A program made the position numbers and the translations under genes. Below the pieces are notes generated by a model that ran no database searches, had not been told where the DNA came from, and saw only the letters and a program-made list of their open reading frames with translations. Positions 7,967 to 17,067 of a stretch of 64,000 nucleotides of DNA are shown one piece after another. The stretch is from Chersky-840 sp035532735 (GTDB lineage: Bacteria; Actinomycetota; Acidimicrobiia; Acidimicrobiales; UBA8190). Each line of letters starts with the position of its first letter. The stretch's first letter is position 1. The stretch lies in assembly GCA_035532735.1 (NCBI GenBank), contig DATKQM010000024.1, positions 1 to 64,000 on the forward strand. Reading direction: 5' to 3'.

Positions 7967-9267
7967 CACTGGGCGGAGCCGCTCCTTCGCGACCCGATCG
8001 ACAACGCACCGCCGCCCAGGTACGCGGCGGACTCGCCGAGCTCCTCTTCGATGCGGAGCAACTGGTTGTACTTGGCCACCCGGTCCGATCGGGCCGGCGC
8101 GCCGGTCTTGATCTGTCCGCAGTTGGTGGCCACGGCGAGATCGGCGATGGTGGTGTCCTCGGTCTCACCCGAACGATGCGACATCACGCACGCGTAGGAC
8201 GACCGGGTCGCCAGAGCCATGGTGTCGAGCGTCTCGCTCAGCGTGCCGATCTGATTGACCTTGATGAGGATGGCGTTCGCCGCGGCCTGTTCGATGCCGA
8301 GCTCGAGCCGCTCCTGGTTGGTGACGAAGATGTCGTCCCCGACCAGCTGCACCCGGTCCCCGAGCGCCGCGGTCAGCGCCACCCATCCGTCCCAGTCGTC
8401 CTCCGCCATGCCGTCTTCGATCGAGACGATGGGGTAGCGGTCACACAATTCCACCCAGTAGGCCACCATCTCGTCGGACGACAGCCGCCGACCCTCACCC
8501 GACAATTGGTAGGCCCCGTCCTTGAAGAACTCACTGGTGGCGGGATCGAGCGCGATGGCCACCTCGTCGCCGGGCACACGACCGGCCTCTTCGATGGCCT
8601 CCATCAAGATGGCCACGGCCTCGGCGTTCGACGGGAGGTTCGGTGCGAAGCCCCCTTCGTCTCCCACCGACGTCGACAGGCCACGCGCCTTGAGCACCTG
8701 GGCGAGGCAGTGGTAGGTCTCGACCCCCCAGCGCAGGCCCTCGGAGTACGAGGCGGCTCCGACGGGCATGATCATGAACTCCTGGAAGTCGATGGAGTTG
8801 TCGGCATGGGCGCCACCGTTGAGGACGTTCATCATGGGCACCGGCAAGACGTGGGCATTGGCTCCGCCGACATACCGGAACAGGGGCAGCTCGGCGTCGA
8901 CCGCCGCGGCCCGGGCCACGGCCAACGACACCCCCAACACGGCGTTGGCCCCCAGTCGGCCCTTCGAGGGCGTCCCGTCGAGGTCGATGAGGGCCATGTC
9001 GATCCCACGTTGGTCGTAGGGGTCGAAGGCGCCGAGCACCTCGGCGATCTCGCCGTTGACGTGCTCCACCGCGCCGAGTACGCCCTTGCCGCCGTAGCGC
9101 TCCCCTCCGTCGCGCCATTCGGTCGCCTCGTGGACGCCCGTGGAGGCACCCGAGGGCACGATGGCGCGGCCGCCCGCGCCGGAGTCGAGGACGACCTCGA
9201 CCTCGACGGTGGGGTTGCCGCGGGAGTCGAGGACTTCCCGGGCCGCGATCCTTTCAATGGCAGTCAT
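7966..9267 (-). CDS. eno: Enolase
   Basis: 433 residues, the usual length. Converts 2-phosphoglycerate to phosphoenolpyruvate in glycolysis; cytosolic Mg-dependent octamer or dimer. The N-terminus IAAREVLDSRGNPTVEVEV, the Ser-loop region GASTGVHEA, the catalytic lid GDEGGFAPN, the Mg ligand region SIEDGMAEDDWDGW, the lysine segment LIKVNQIGTLSET and SHRSGETEDT are all intact. It begins a chain of overlapping genes (eno, ftsB, DUF501, ppx), the standard actinobacterial order. About 150 bases separate it from mazG upstream, so it may have its own promoter. Confidence 0.97.
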   Translation of the reverse strand: MTAIERIAAREVLDSRGNPTVEVEVVLDSGAGGRAIVPSGASTGVHEATEWRDGGERYGGKGVLGAVEHVNGEIAEVLGAFDPYDQRGIDMALIDLDGTPSKGRLGANAVLGVSLAVARAAAVDAELPLFRYVGGANAHVLPVPMMNVLNGGAHADNSIDFQEFMIMPVGAASYSEGLRWGVETYHCLAQVLKARGLSTSVGDEGGFAPNLPSNAEAVAILMEAIEEAGRVPGDEVAIALDPATSEFFKDGAYQLSGEGRRLSSDEMVAYWVELCDRYPIVSIEDGMAEDDWDGWVALTAALGDRVQLVGDDIFVTNQERLELGIEQAAANAILIKVNQIGTLSETLDTMALATRSSYACVMSHRSGETEDTTIADLAVATNCGQIKTGAPARSDRVAKYNQLLRIEEELGESAAYLGGGALSIGSRRSGSAQ

Positions 9268-9423
9268 TGCTCGCTGTTGTCCCTGTTGTAAGTGTTGTAG
9301 AAGTTACTCGCTGGGCACGAGCCGGCGGCGGAGGCGGCGAGAACAGAGACACCCCGGCGAGCCCTGATTCCACACCGGTTTTTCGGCCTCCACCCCCACC
9401 CACCAGGGCAGGTGCACCGGTTC

Positions 9424-10914
9424 TCAGCCCGCCGGCTCTCCCTGGGGCCCAATCCCGGTGTCGGTCTCGGTGTCCTCGATGCGGCGGCGGAACCCTCCCG
9501 CGTAGCTCCGGAGGGCGGTCTCGGGATCGACCCCCAACCGGCGGGCCGCGTCCGACAAGGCGAAGAGCAGCTCCCCCAGCGCCTCGGATGTCTGCGCCTG
9601 GGCCTCGAGGGTCTCCCCCGACGCCTCGGCGCTGACCTCGAGGGTCTCGAGTCCCCCTTCGAGCTGGCGGCGTCGATCGGCGAGGGTCCCCATGTCGATC
9701 CCGAGTGATTCGGCCTTGCGCTGGAGCTTGGCCACGAGGGCCAGGGCAGGAAGGGCCCGGGGGATGCCGTCGGTGACACTGGCCCGGCCCTTCTCGGCCT
9801 TCTTCAACACCTCCCAGCGCGCCGCGACGTCCTCGGGGGTCGTCGCCGCGGCATCACCGAAGACATGGGGATGGCGGCTCACCAACTTGTCGTGCAGGGT
9901 CCGGGCCACATCGGCCAGGGTGAAGTGGCCCTCCTCGGTCGCCAGCTGCGCGTGGAAGTAGACCTGGAAGAGAAGGTCGCCGAGCTCTTCCTCGAGGTGG
10001 TCGAGGTCTTCCGGCGCCACATCGGGCTCGGTGGCGGCGACCACCTCGATGGCGTCGAGGGCCTCGTAGGCCTCTTCGAGGAGATGACGGGCCAGGGACC
10101 CGTGGGTCTGGCGTTGGTCCCAGGGGCATTGGGCCCGCAACGTCCGGACCAGCTCCTCCAACGCCATGAGCTCGCCCGCCACCGGAGGTGCGAGGCGGGC
10201 CACCCACAAGGCGGTGAGGTGGTCGGCCTCGAGGGTGCGGTCGATCTCGGCCCACGACACCTCGACGACCCGCTCGTCGGGGAGCCCGAGATGATGGAGC
10301 AACACGGCCCGGCGCGCCGGGTCCTCACCCGAGGCGTCGTCGGCGGCCAGCTTGATCGCTCCGAGGACAGCCCGGCTGTGGCACTGGGCCACCAGGAGAG
10401 GGCCTCGCTCCCCCGCCGCGGCGGTGGCGAAGTCCGTCCCGTCGACGAGGCGGACCCCGACGTCGACGGGATCCACACCCAGCCGGTCCCAGGCCAGGTC
10501 GAGAAACGAGGGCGCGGGGACGACGTCGACCGACACCCGGGGATCGGCCCGCAACAGCACGACAGCGCGCTCGGCCACGAGCGGCGAGCCGGGAACGGCA
10601 TAGGCGACGTACCCCGGCGGGGCGACACCTTGGGCGCGTGCCACGATCGTCTCCACGATCGCCGCGTAGACGTCGTCGAAGGTCTCCGCGGCGTCATAGA
10701 GACGGTCGAGGGACTCGACGGGCCCCGACGCGACGCCGTCGACGACCGCGGCGGAAGGATGGCGCGCCGTGCGCACGAAGCACCAACTGGCGCCGCCCAA
10801 CACGTCGAGCGTGGCCGCCGGGACCAGGTCGGCACCGGCGGGGCCGAGGCCGACCACCGTCACTCGGGGACGACCGGCTGTCCGGGGCGCGGACATGCCC
10901 GGGGACAGTGTCAT
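9424..10914 (-). CDS. mazG: MazG pyrophosphohydrolase fused to an N-terminal tetrapyrrole-methylase-like domain
   Basis: 496 residues from ATG 10914; ATG 10896 is an alternative, and earlier codons lie inside the upstream gene. Residues about 10-220 form a TP-methylase fold (VTVVGLGPAGADL at the start, YAVPGSPLVAERAV near 115), like YabN of Bacillus. Residues about 250-400 are the MazG domain, with CPWDQRQTHGSLARHLLEEAYE and EEELGDLLFQVYFHAQ carrying the metal-binding EExxE/ExxD signature. MazG hydrolyses non-canonical or excess NTPs to NMP and PPi. The N-terminal domain's substrate is unknown; an SAM-binding glycine loop is visible, but activity is unproven. It is 13 bases downstream of the SurA-like gene. 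Confidence 0.9.
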   Translation of the reverse strand: MTLSPGMSAPRTAGRPRVTVVGLGPAGADLVPAATLDVLGGASWCFVRTARHPSAAVVDGVASGPVESLDRLYDAAETFDDVYAAIVETIVARAQGVAPPGYVAYAVPGSPLVAERAVVLLRADPRVSVDVVPAPSFLDLAWDRLGVDPVDVGVRLVDGTDFATAAAGERGPLLVAQCHSRAVLGAIKLAADDASGEDPARRAVLLHHLGLPDERVVEVSWAEIDRTLEADHLTALWVARLAPPVAGELMALEELVRTLRAQCPWDQRQTHGSLARHLLEEAYEALDAIEVVAATEPDVAPEDLDHLEEELGDLLFQVYFHAQLATEEGHFTLADVARTLHDKLVSRHPHVFGDAAATTPEDVAARWEVLKKAEKGRASVTDGIPRALPALALVAKLQRKAESLGIDMGTLADRRRQLEGGLETLEVSAEASGETLEAQAQTSEALGELLFALSDAARRLGVDPETALRSYAGGFRRRIEDTETDTGIGPQGEPAG

Positions 10915-10927
10915 CCGGCGGACTGGG

Positions 10928-12064
10928 TCAACCGGCGGACTGGCCGCCCGAGCCGAGAATGGACGAGCCCGACGTCGACCCGTCATGGGAGGGGTTCAAG
11001 ACGAAGGCCGGTTTGGGCGGTGTGGGGGCCGCCACCCCGCGGTTGGGGTTCCAGGTCCCGTAGCGGGGGTCGAGCTCGACGCTGGCGCTACGCACCACGT
11101 GGCCGAGCGCGGTGCTGAAGGCAGGACCACCCTTGGCCAGGATCTCCTGGCGCAACCCCGCCTCGGTGTTGGCGAAGGACACGAGCTGATGGGCACGCAC
11201 CGAGATCACGATCCAGATCGTCTGGCTGACCCCGGTGGTCTGGTTGGGCACCGAGATCCCCTGGGGCGGAGCCAACTGTCCGTCGGCCAGTCCTTCGACG
11301 GCCGTCGCCGTGGTCTGTCCGAGCTGTGAGACCACGTCGGAAGGAAAGACACACGGGCCCGCCCCGCCCGGGGGGGTGTTGGCGTCGACCCCCACACCTT
11401 TCGACGCGTCGGCGAACGTCGTCCCCGCCGCGATCCGGTCGTGGATGGTCTGCGCCGAGGCCTGGTCCGAGGCGATGATGAAGTTCAGACAGAGCTGGGT
11501 GACCTCGGCCCGATGGGTGTTGTAGTAGCCGTGGACCGCGGTCGGACTGACGTCGATGTGGCCTACCACCTCCTCGAGCTTCTCCTGGGCGGCCAGGGCT
11601 CGGACCTGGCTGTCGACGAACGCCTTGGGCAGCCGGTTCACGAGATCGGCGCCGGTGAGGTTGCACGGCGAGGTGACCTGGGTCGACGCCGCCTCGACCT
11701 GGGAGATGTAGTCCTTCCGGGCCGCAGCCAGGTCCGACGTGGTCACGGCGGCGTGGCGCTTGGCCAGGGCGCTCTCTTCGAGGGTCTGGGCCACGAGCCC
11801 GTTCAGCGCGAAGGCGGCGAACCGGGTGGACACCGTGGACTGGCCCGATCCCGCCACCGTCGGCAGCGTGCCCCCACTCTGGGCCTCTTCGATGGACAAG
11901 GCGCACTGGGCCACGGTGCTGCCCGAGATCACCGAGAGCTGGCCCTGGAACTCCGACTGGGAGATGGTGAGACCGTTCACCGTGGCCGCATCGGGCGACA
12001 GGTCACAGCCTGCAGCCGCAGTGCACAGCGCGCCCACGACGACCAATGCCAGGAGGCGCTTCAC
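10928..12064 (-). CDS. SurA/PrsA-like lipoprotein chaperone (peptidyl-prolyl isomerase family)
   Basis: 378 residues. The signal peptide ends in a lipobox (TAAAGC, lipidation Cys about 20). A SurA N-terminal-type domain follows (DAATVNGLTISQSEF), then a rotamase-like region around residues 175-310 that is diverged and lacks clear parvulin catalytic residues, so it may act only as a chaperone. The tail is low-complexity Gly/Ser. Such proteins fold secreted polypeptides outside the membrane. The gene lies 12 bases after mfd and 13 before mazG, an arrangement common in actinobacteria. Confidence 0.8.
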   Translation of the reverse strand: MKRLLALVVVGALCTAAAGCDLSPDAATVNGLTISQSEFQGQLSVISGSTVAQCALSIEEAQSGGTLPTVAGSGQSTVSTRFAAFALNGLVAQTLEESALAKRHAAVTTSDLAAARKDYISQVEAASTQVTSPCNLTGADLVNRLPKAFVDSQVRALAAQEKLEEVVGHIDVSPTAVHGYYNTHRAEVTQLCLNFIIASDQASAQTIHDRIAAGTTFADASKGVGVDANTPPGGAGPCVFPSDVVSQLGQTTATAVEGLADGQLAPPQGISVPNQTTGVSQTIWIVISVRAHQLVSFANTEAGLRQEILAKGGPAFSTALGHVVRSASVELDPRYGTWNPNRGVAAPTPPKPAFVLNPSHDGSTSGSSILGSGGQSAG

Positions 12065-12076
12065 GGAACGGGCACT

Positions 12077-15000
12077 CTACCGGCGCGCCCCCGCACCAGA
12101 CGATTCGGCGCCGCCGAGCACCCCCGCGGCGGGGACGAGCTCGGCCAACAGCGCGGTGAGGGCTTCGACCGGTGCCTCCTCGGGATGCAGGGGGACCACC
12201 ACCAGGTGCGTCTCTTCTTTGACCAGGGACTCGGGGCGCAACCGGCGCAGCCGGACACGCGCCGAGGCGGGCAGCTCGAGGGGGGCGATCCGGGCCACGA
12301 AGCCGCGCCGACCGGGCCGCCCCGTTCCCTGGCCGGCACGGGCCGGGGTGGCCGAGACCTCGCGGACCCCGGTCCGGAGACACTCCACACGGAGCCGGGC
12401 CACAGCCAGGAGCCCCTCGGCGGGCGCGGGGAGCGGGCCGAAGCGATCGAGCCACTCGGCGCGGATGTCGTCGACCTCGGACTCGGCACTCACCGAGGCC
12501 AGGCGCCGGTAGGCCTCGAGGCGGAGGTCCTCGCGCGAGACGTAGTCCGAGGGCAGATGGGCGTCAGAAGGAACGTCGATCTTGACCTCGACGGCGGGCC
12601 GCAGTGGCTCGCCTTTCATCTCGGCCACGGCCTCGGCCACGAGTTGGACATAGAGGTCGTATCCCACCGCGGCGATGTGGCCCGACTGGTCCTGGCCGAG
12701 CAGGTTGCCCGCCCCTCTGATCTCGAGGTCGCGCATGGCGATCTTGAACCCCGCCCCGAGCTCGGTCTGCTCGCCGATGGTCCGCAACCGCTCGTAGGCG
12801 GCTTCGGACAGGACCTTGTCGGCGGGATGGAAGAGATAGGCATAGGCGCGCTGACCCGAACGGCCCACCCGGCCCCGGAGCTGATGGAGCTGGCCCAGTC
12901 CGAGCCGGTCGGCCCGATCGACGACGAGGGTGTTCACGGTGGGCATGTCGATGCCCGACTCGATGATGGTGGTGCACACCAAGACGTCGAACCGCTTCTC
13001 CCAGAAGTCGAGCACGACCTGCTCCAGTGTGCCTTCGTCCATCTGCCCGTGGGCCACGGCAATGCGGGCCTCGGGGACCAGGACCCGCAGACGCGCCGCC
13101 ACGGCTTCGATGTTCTGGACCCAGTTGTGGACGAAGAAGGCCTGGCCTTCACGCAACAGCTCCCGGCGCAGTGCTTCGACCACAGCAGCCTCTTCGAACT
13201 CCCCCACATAGGTGAGGATCGGTTGGCGCGCCGCGGGCGGTGTGTTGATGAGCGAGAGGTCGCGAATGCCTGTCAATGCCATTTCGAGGGTACGGGGGAT
13301 GGGGTTGGCCGTGAGGGTGAGCACGTCGACACCCGCCGCCATCTGTTTCATGGTCTCTTTGTGGCTGACGCCGAACCGTTGCTCCTCGTCCACCACGAGG
13401 AGGCCGAGGTCCTTGAACTTGACGTCGCCGGCCAACATCCGGTGCGTCCCCACCACCACGTCCACCGCCCCCGAGGCAAGGCCCGCCACGACGTCGCGCG
13501 CCTGGGCCGGGGTGAGAAAGCGCGACAGCATCTCGACGCTGACGGGGTACCCCGCGTAGCGCTCGGCGAAGGTCTGGGCGTGTTGCTGGGCCAGCAGCGT
13601 CGTGGGGACGAGGACGGCGGCTTGCTTGCCGTCCTGGACGGCCTTGAACACGGCCCGGACCGCCACTTCGGTCTTGCCGAACCCGACGTCGCCACAGACC
13701 AACCGGTCCATGGGAATGTCGGACTCCATGTCGCTCTTCACCTCCTCGACGGCGCGCAGCTGGTCGACGGTCTCGGTGAAGGAGAAGGAGTCCTCGAGCT
13801 CACGCTGCCAGGGCGTGTCGGGCGCGAAGGCATACCCCTTCATGTGCAGCCGCAAGCGGTAGAGCTCGACGAGCTCCTGGGCGATCTCGTGCACCGCGGC
13901 CCGGGCCTTGGCCCGCGTCCGCTGCCACTCCGACCCCCCCAGCCGATTCAGCGTGGGTGACTCGCCCCCGCTGTAGGGGGTGAGGACCTCGATCTGGTCC
14001 GAAGGCAGATAGAGCTTGTCGGCGCCCCGGTACTCGAGCAAGAGGTAGTCCCGTGACGCCCCGTTGACCGTCCGGGTCACCATCCCGGTGTACCGGGCCA
14101 CGCCGTGCTGGCGATGGACGACGTAGTCGCCCGGTGCGAGGTCGTCGAAGAACCCGTCGGTGGGCCGGGCCCGGGCCCGGGCCGGGCGATGGGCACGACG
14201 GCGGCCGGTGAAGTCGGCCTCGGCCAGGATCGCCACCTTGGCCGAGGGCACCACCACGCCCCGCTCGAGCGGGGCCACCACGATCCGAAGACCGGGGCGC
14301 GACAAGTCGGGCCCCGGTCCGGTGTCGCCGTCGGCGGCGGCGGCGTCGAACGCGACGACAGGGACGACCATGCCCTCCTCGGCCAGGACATTGGCCAACC
14401 GCGACGCCGACCCCGCACCCTCGGCGCACACCGTCACCGAGTAGCCGCTCGACATCAGCTCCGACAACCGGGCCGCCAGCAAGGCCCGGTCGCCGTGGAC
14501 GGGCTCGATGCGGCGCGCCACGACGGCGGGGGTCGACGGTGACTCGGCCACCGGCACCATCGACAGCACGGGAGCCACCGAGCGCCCGAGGAGACGCTCG
14601 AAGGCGACGTTCAACCGGGGGAACCGCTCCGACGGATCGTCGTCCTCACCGTCACCCCCGGTCCGGTCACCGACGCCGGCACTCTCGACGACGCCCCACG
14701 TCACGGCGAGGGCTCCCGCCAGGGCCGCCTCCTCGTCGTTGAGCTCGACGGCCCGATCACGGATCCGGCGGGGATCGACGAGCACGATCCGCCCACCGGC
14801 GCCCACCAGGTCGGGCAGGACGCGCTCTTCGTCGACGAGCCAGGGCAACCACGACTCCATCCCGTCGAAGACCTGTCCCTCGGCGAGCCGCTCCCACTGC
14901 GACCGTCCCCACGGCTCGCGGCCCACGAGCGCGGCGGCGCGCGCCCGGACGGCATCGGTGGGAAGGACCTCGCGACACCCGAAGAGCTCGATGGTCTCGA

Positions 15001-15646
15001 GATCGGTCACCGACCGTTGGTCGCCGGGATCGAACTCGGTCAGCCGATCCACTTCGTCGCCCCAGAGGTCGATCCGCACCGGCAAGTCCGCCGTCGAGGG
15101 GTAGACGTCGACGATCCCGCCTCGCACGGCGAGCTCGCCCCGGTGCTCGACCTGGTACTCGCGTCTGTAGCCGAGTCCCACGAGCCGGCCCACGAGCTCC
15201 TTCTGGTCGAGACGGTCCCGGCGCGACACGACCACGGGGACCGCCGCCTCTTCGACCGGGCCCAACCGCTGCAACAGGGCCCGGACCGGGGCGACGACGA
15301 CGTCGGGCGCCCTCGAGGGGTCGCGCAACCGCCACAGGAGCCGCAGCCGTCTCCCCATCGTCGACAACTCGGGGCTGACCCGTTCGAAGGGAAGCGTGTC
15401 CCACGCCGGGAAGAGCTCGACGACGTCGTTCCCGAGAAACGCCCCGATGTCATGACTGAGACGTTCCGCGTCGCCGACGGTCGGTGTCACGACCAGCAGG
15501 GGTCGTCGTTCGCCGAGCCGACCCATGCCCGCCACCACATAGGCCACCGCCGCGTCTGGCACCGCCAGCGCGCTCGCACCGGCCGCCATGGCGTCGACCA
15601 TGGCGGGCTCGTTGCGCAGAAGAGAGGGAAGCGAGCGGAGGCTCAC
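12077..15646 (-). CDS. mfd: Transcription-repair coupling factor Mfd
   Basis: 1189 residues, full length. The UvrB-like N-terminal module spans about 1-350, the CarD-like RNA polymerase-interaction domain begins near 498 (GDYVVHRQHGVARYTGM), the RecG-type helicase core carries Walker A GDVGFGKTEVA near 650 and Walker B DEEQRFG, and motif VI region RGRVGRSG and the TRCF C-terminal domain follow. Mfd removes stalled RNA polymerase and recruits UvrA to lesions. Motif III reads TLTANPIPRT where most homologues have TLTATPIPRT; the Thr-to-Asn change is a visible oddity. A 25-bp gap separates it from pth upstream. Confidence 0.97.
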   Translation of the reverse strand: MSLRSLPSLLRNEPAMVDAMAAGASALAVPDAAVAYVVAGMGRLGERRPLLVVTPTVGDAERLSHDIGAFLGNDVVELFPAWDTLPFERVSPELSTMGRRLRLLWRLRDPSRAPDVVVAPVRALLQRLGPVEEAAVPVVVSRRDRLDQKELVGRLVGLGYRREYQVEHRGELAVRGGIVDVYPSTADLPVRIDLWGDEVDRLTEFDPGDQRSVTDLETIELFGCREVLPTDAVRARAAALVGREPWGRSQWERLAEGQVFDGMESWLPWLVDEERVLPDLVGAGGRIVLVDPRRIRDRAVELNDEEAALAGALAVTWGVVESAGVGDRTGGDGEDDDPSERFPRLNVAFERLLGRSVAPVLSMVPVAESPSTPAVVARRIEPVHGDRALLAARLSELMSSGYSVTVCAEGAGSASRLANVLAEEGMVVPVVAFDAAAADGDTGPGPDLSRPGLRIVVAPLERGVVVPSAKVAILAEADFTGRRRAHRPARARARPTDGFFDDLAPGDYVVHRQHGVARYTGMVTRTVNGASRDYLLLEYRGADKLYLPSDQIEVLTPYSGGESPTLNRLGGSEWQRTRAKARAAVHEIAQELVELYRLRLHMKGYAFAPDTPWQRELEDSFSFTETVDQLRAVEEVKSDMESDIPMDRLVCGDVGFGKTEVAVRAVFKAVQDGKQAAVLVPTTLLAQQHAQTFAERYAGYPVSVEMLSRFLTPAQARDVVAGLASGAVDVVVGTHRMLAGDVKFKDLGLLVVDEEQRFGVSHKETMKQMAAGVDVLTLTANPIPRTLEMALTGIRDLSLINTPPAARQPILTYVGEFEEAAVVEALRRELLREGQAFFVHNWVQNIEAVAARLRVLVPEARIAVAHGQMDEGTLEQVVLDFWEKRFDVLVCTTIIESGIDMPTVNTLVVDRADRLGLGQLHQLRGRVGRSGQRAYAYLFHPADKVLSEAAYERLRTIGEQTELGAGFKIAMRDLEIRGAGNLLGQDQSGHIAAVGYDLYVQLVAEAVAEMKGEPLRPAVEVKIDVPSDAHLPSDYVSREDLRLEAYRRLASVSAESEVDDIRAEWLDRFGPLPAPAEGLLAVARLRVECLRTGVREVSATPARAGQGTGRPGRRGFVARIAPLELPASARVRLRRLRPESLVKEETHLVVVPLHPEEAPVEALTALLAELVPAAGVLGGAESSGAGARR

Positions 15647-15670
15647 CCCTGCAGGCTATCGACGGCGCAC

Positions 15671-16243
15671 TCAGCCCGGCGTGTCGCCGTTGAACCGCAA
15701 CATCGCCGCGTCGACGCCCTCGAGGGCGATCACGTCGACGGCGTCCGCGGCGGTCTCGATAGCCACGTCCAGCGCGCTGCGCTCGGCACGCGAGGGACGG
15801 TGCAGCACGTAGTCGGCACCGGGCTCGCGCCCGGGGGGCTTCCCGATGCCGATCCGGACCCGGAGATAGCCCGGGTCATGGAGATGGGCGTGGATGGACT
15901 TGAGCCCGTTGTTACCGGCCGTGCCGCCCCCGACCTTCACCTTGACCCGCCCCGAGGGCAGGTCGAGCTCGTCGTGGACGACGGCGACCCGGTCGGTGGA
16001 AGGGACCCGGAACCGCCGCATGAGCGCCGAGACGGCCAGGCCCGACTCGTTCATGTAGGTCTGGGGCACGGCCAGCACGACGAGGTGGTCATCGAGCCGT
16101 GACTGGGCCACGACGGCTCGAGTCCCCTTCTCGGGCCGCAGCCGTTGGCCTCGACGCGTCGCCAACAGCTCGACGACCTCGGCGCCGAGATTGTGACGGG
16201 TCCGCTCGAATTCCGCTCCCGGGTTGCCGAGGCCCACCACCAA
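15671..16243 (-). CDS. pth: Peptidyl-tRNA hydrolase
   Basis: 190 residues. It cleaves the ester of peptidyl-tRNAs released from ribosomes. Signatures: VGLGNPGAEFERTRHNLG at the N-terminus with the catalytic His of TRHN, then PQTYMNESG, HDELDLPSG with the conserved Asp, and GGGTAGNNGLKS. No ATG exists upstream in frame; TTG 16243 with a weak AGGGGT 14 bases before it is the best start, GTG 16240 the alternative. It follows rplY by 51 bases, the usual ctc-pth pair. Confidence 0.95.
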   Translation of the reverse strand: MVVGLGNPGAEFERTRHNLGAEVVELLATRRGQRLRPEKGTRAVVAQSRLDDHLVVLAVPQTYMNESGLAVSALMRRFRVPSTDRVAVVHDELDLPSGRVKVKVGGGTAGNNGLKSIHAHLHDPGYLRVRIGIGKPPGREPGADYVLHRPSRAERSALDVAIETAADAVDVIALEGVDAAMLRFNGDTPG

Positions 16244-16294
16244 GAGGTCGGCCGCCGCACCCCTGCCGGACGTGGCCAGCAGGCGCCGCAGGGG

Positions 16295-16981
16295 TTAGCT
16301 CTCCCCGCCCGACTCGCCCCCGGCGTCGGCCGATGCTTCTCCGGCTCCCGCCGCACCGGCTTCGCCCTCGGCGGCTTCGCCTTCGACTCCTTCGCCCTCG
16401 ACTCCCTCGCCCTCGACGGCCTGGACCCGGGGCGCCTGGCCGGCGGCCACGATCGACTCGGGGTCGACCTCGGTGATGACGTTGGGCGGCAGTGCGATGT
16501 CCGACACCCGCACCGCGGACCCGATGACGAGATCACTGATGTCCACCTCGAGGTGGGCGGGGATGTCGGCGGGTCGAGACTTGATGGTGAGCGAGAACAT
16601 CTGCTGCTCGAGGACACCGTCGGCCCGGTGCAGCTCGAGGGCTTCTCCGGTGAGGGTGATGGTGACCTCGGCGGTGACCTCGCGGTTGGGGTCGACGACC
16701 TGGAAGTCGACATGGGTCACGCTGCCGCGCACGGGATGGCGCTGGAGCTCGCGCGCCATGGTGAGGAATTTCTTGCCTTGCACCTGGAGCGACAGCACGG
16801 CGTTGAGACCGGCGTCGGTGCTCAGCGCGGCCCGCAGCTCGCGTGCCGCCACCGACACGGGGATGGGGTCGACCCCGGGGCCGTAGACCACGGCCGGGAT
16901 CCTGCCGTCATGGCGCAGCCGGCGAGCCGAGCTGGAGCCCGACGGACGGCCGGCCTCGGCCTCCAGGATGAATTCGGCCAT
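16295..16981 (-). CDS. rplY: 50S ribosomal protein L25/general stress protein Ctc
   Basis: 228 residues. The N-terminal L25 domain (about 1-95, with GRIPAVVYGPG) binds 5S rRNA, and the TL5-type C-terminal beta domain spans about 100-190. The tail from about 190 is a low-complexity acidic stretch built of VEGEG repeats and then Ala/Gly/Glu; such tails are common in actinobacterial Ctc but this one is strikingly regular. The ATG 16981 start fits the family N-terminus MAEF. It stands between prs and pth. Confidence 0.95.
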   Translation of the reverse strand: MAEFILEAEAGRPSGSSSARRLRHDGRIPAVVYGPGVDPIPVSVAARELRAALSTDAGLNAVLSLQVQGKKFLTMARELQRHPVRGSVTHVDFQVVDPNREVTAEVTITLTGEALELHRADGVLEQQMFSLTIKSRPADIPAHLEVDISDLVIGSAVRVSDIALPPNVITEVDPESIVAAGQAPRVQAVEGEGVEGEGVEGEAAEGEAGAAGAGEASADAGGESGGES

Positions 16982-17067
16982 GGGTGAAGAGCTCCTCGGA
17001 TGCGACGAACGGGCGACCCAGCATAGAAGGCCGGGGACCGGGGAGAGAAGCCGAGCCCCGCGCCTGG

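Noticed and set aside
11441..13960. 839-codon rightward frame opposite mfd and the SurA-like gene
   Set aside because: Long antisense frames are expected opposite GC-rich genes; the sequence is His/Gly/Asp-rich with no domain and the genes below are certain.
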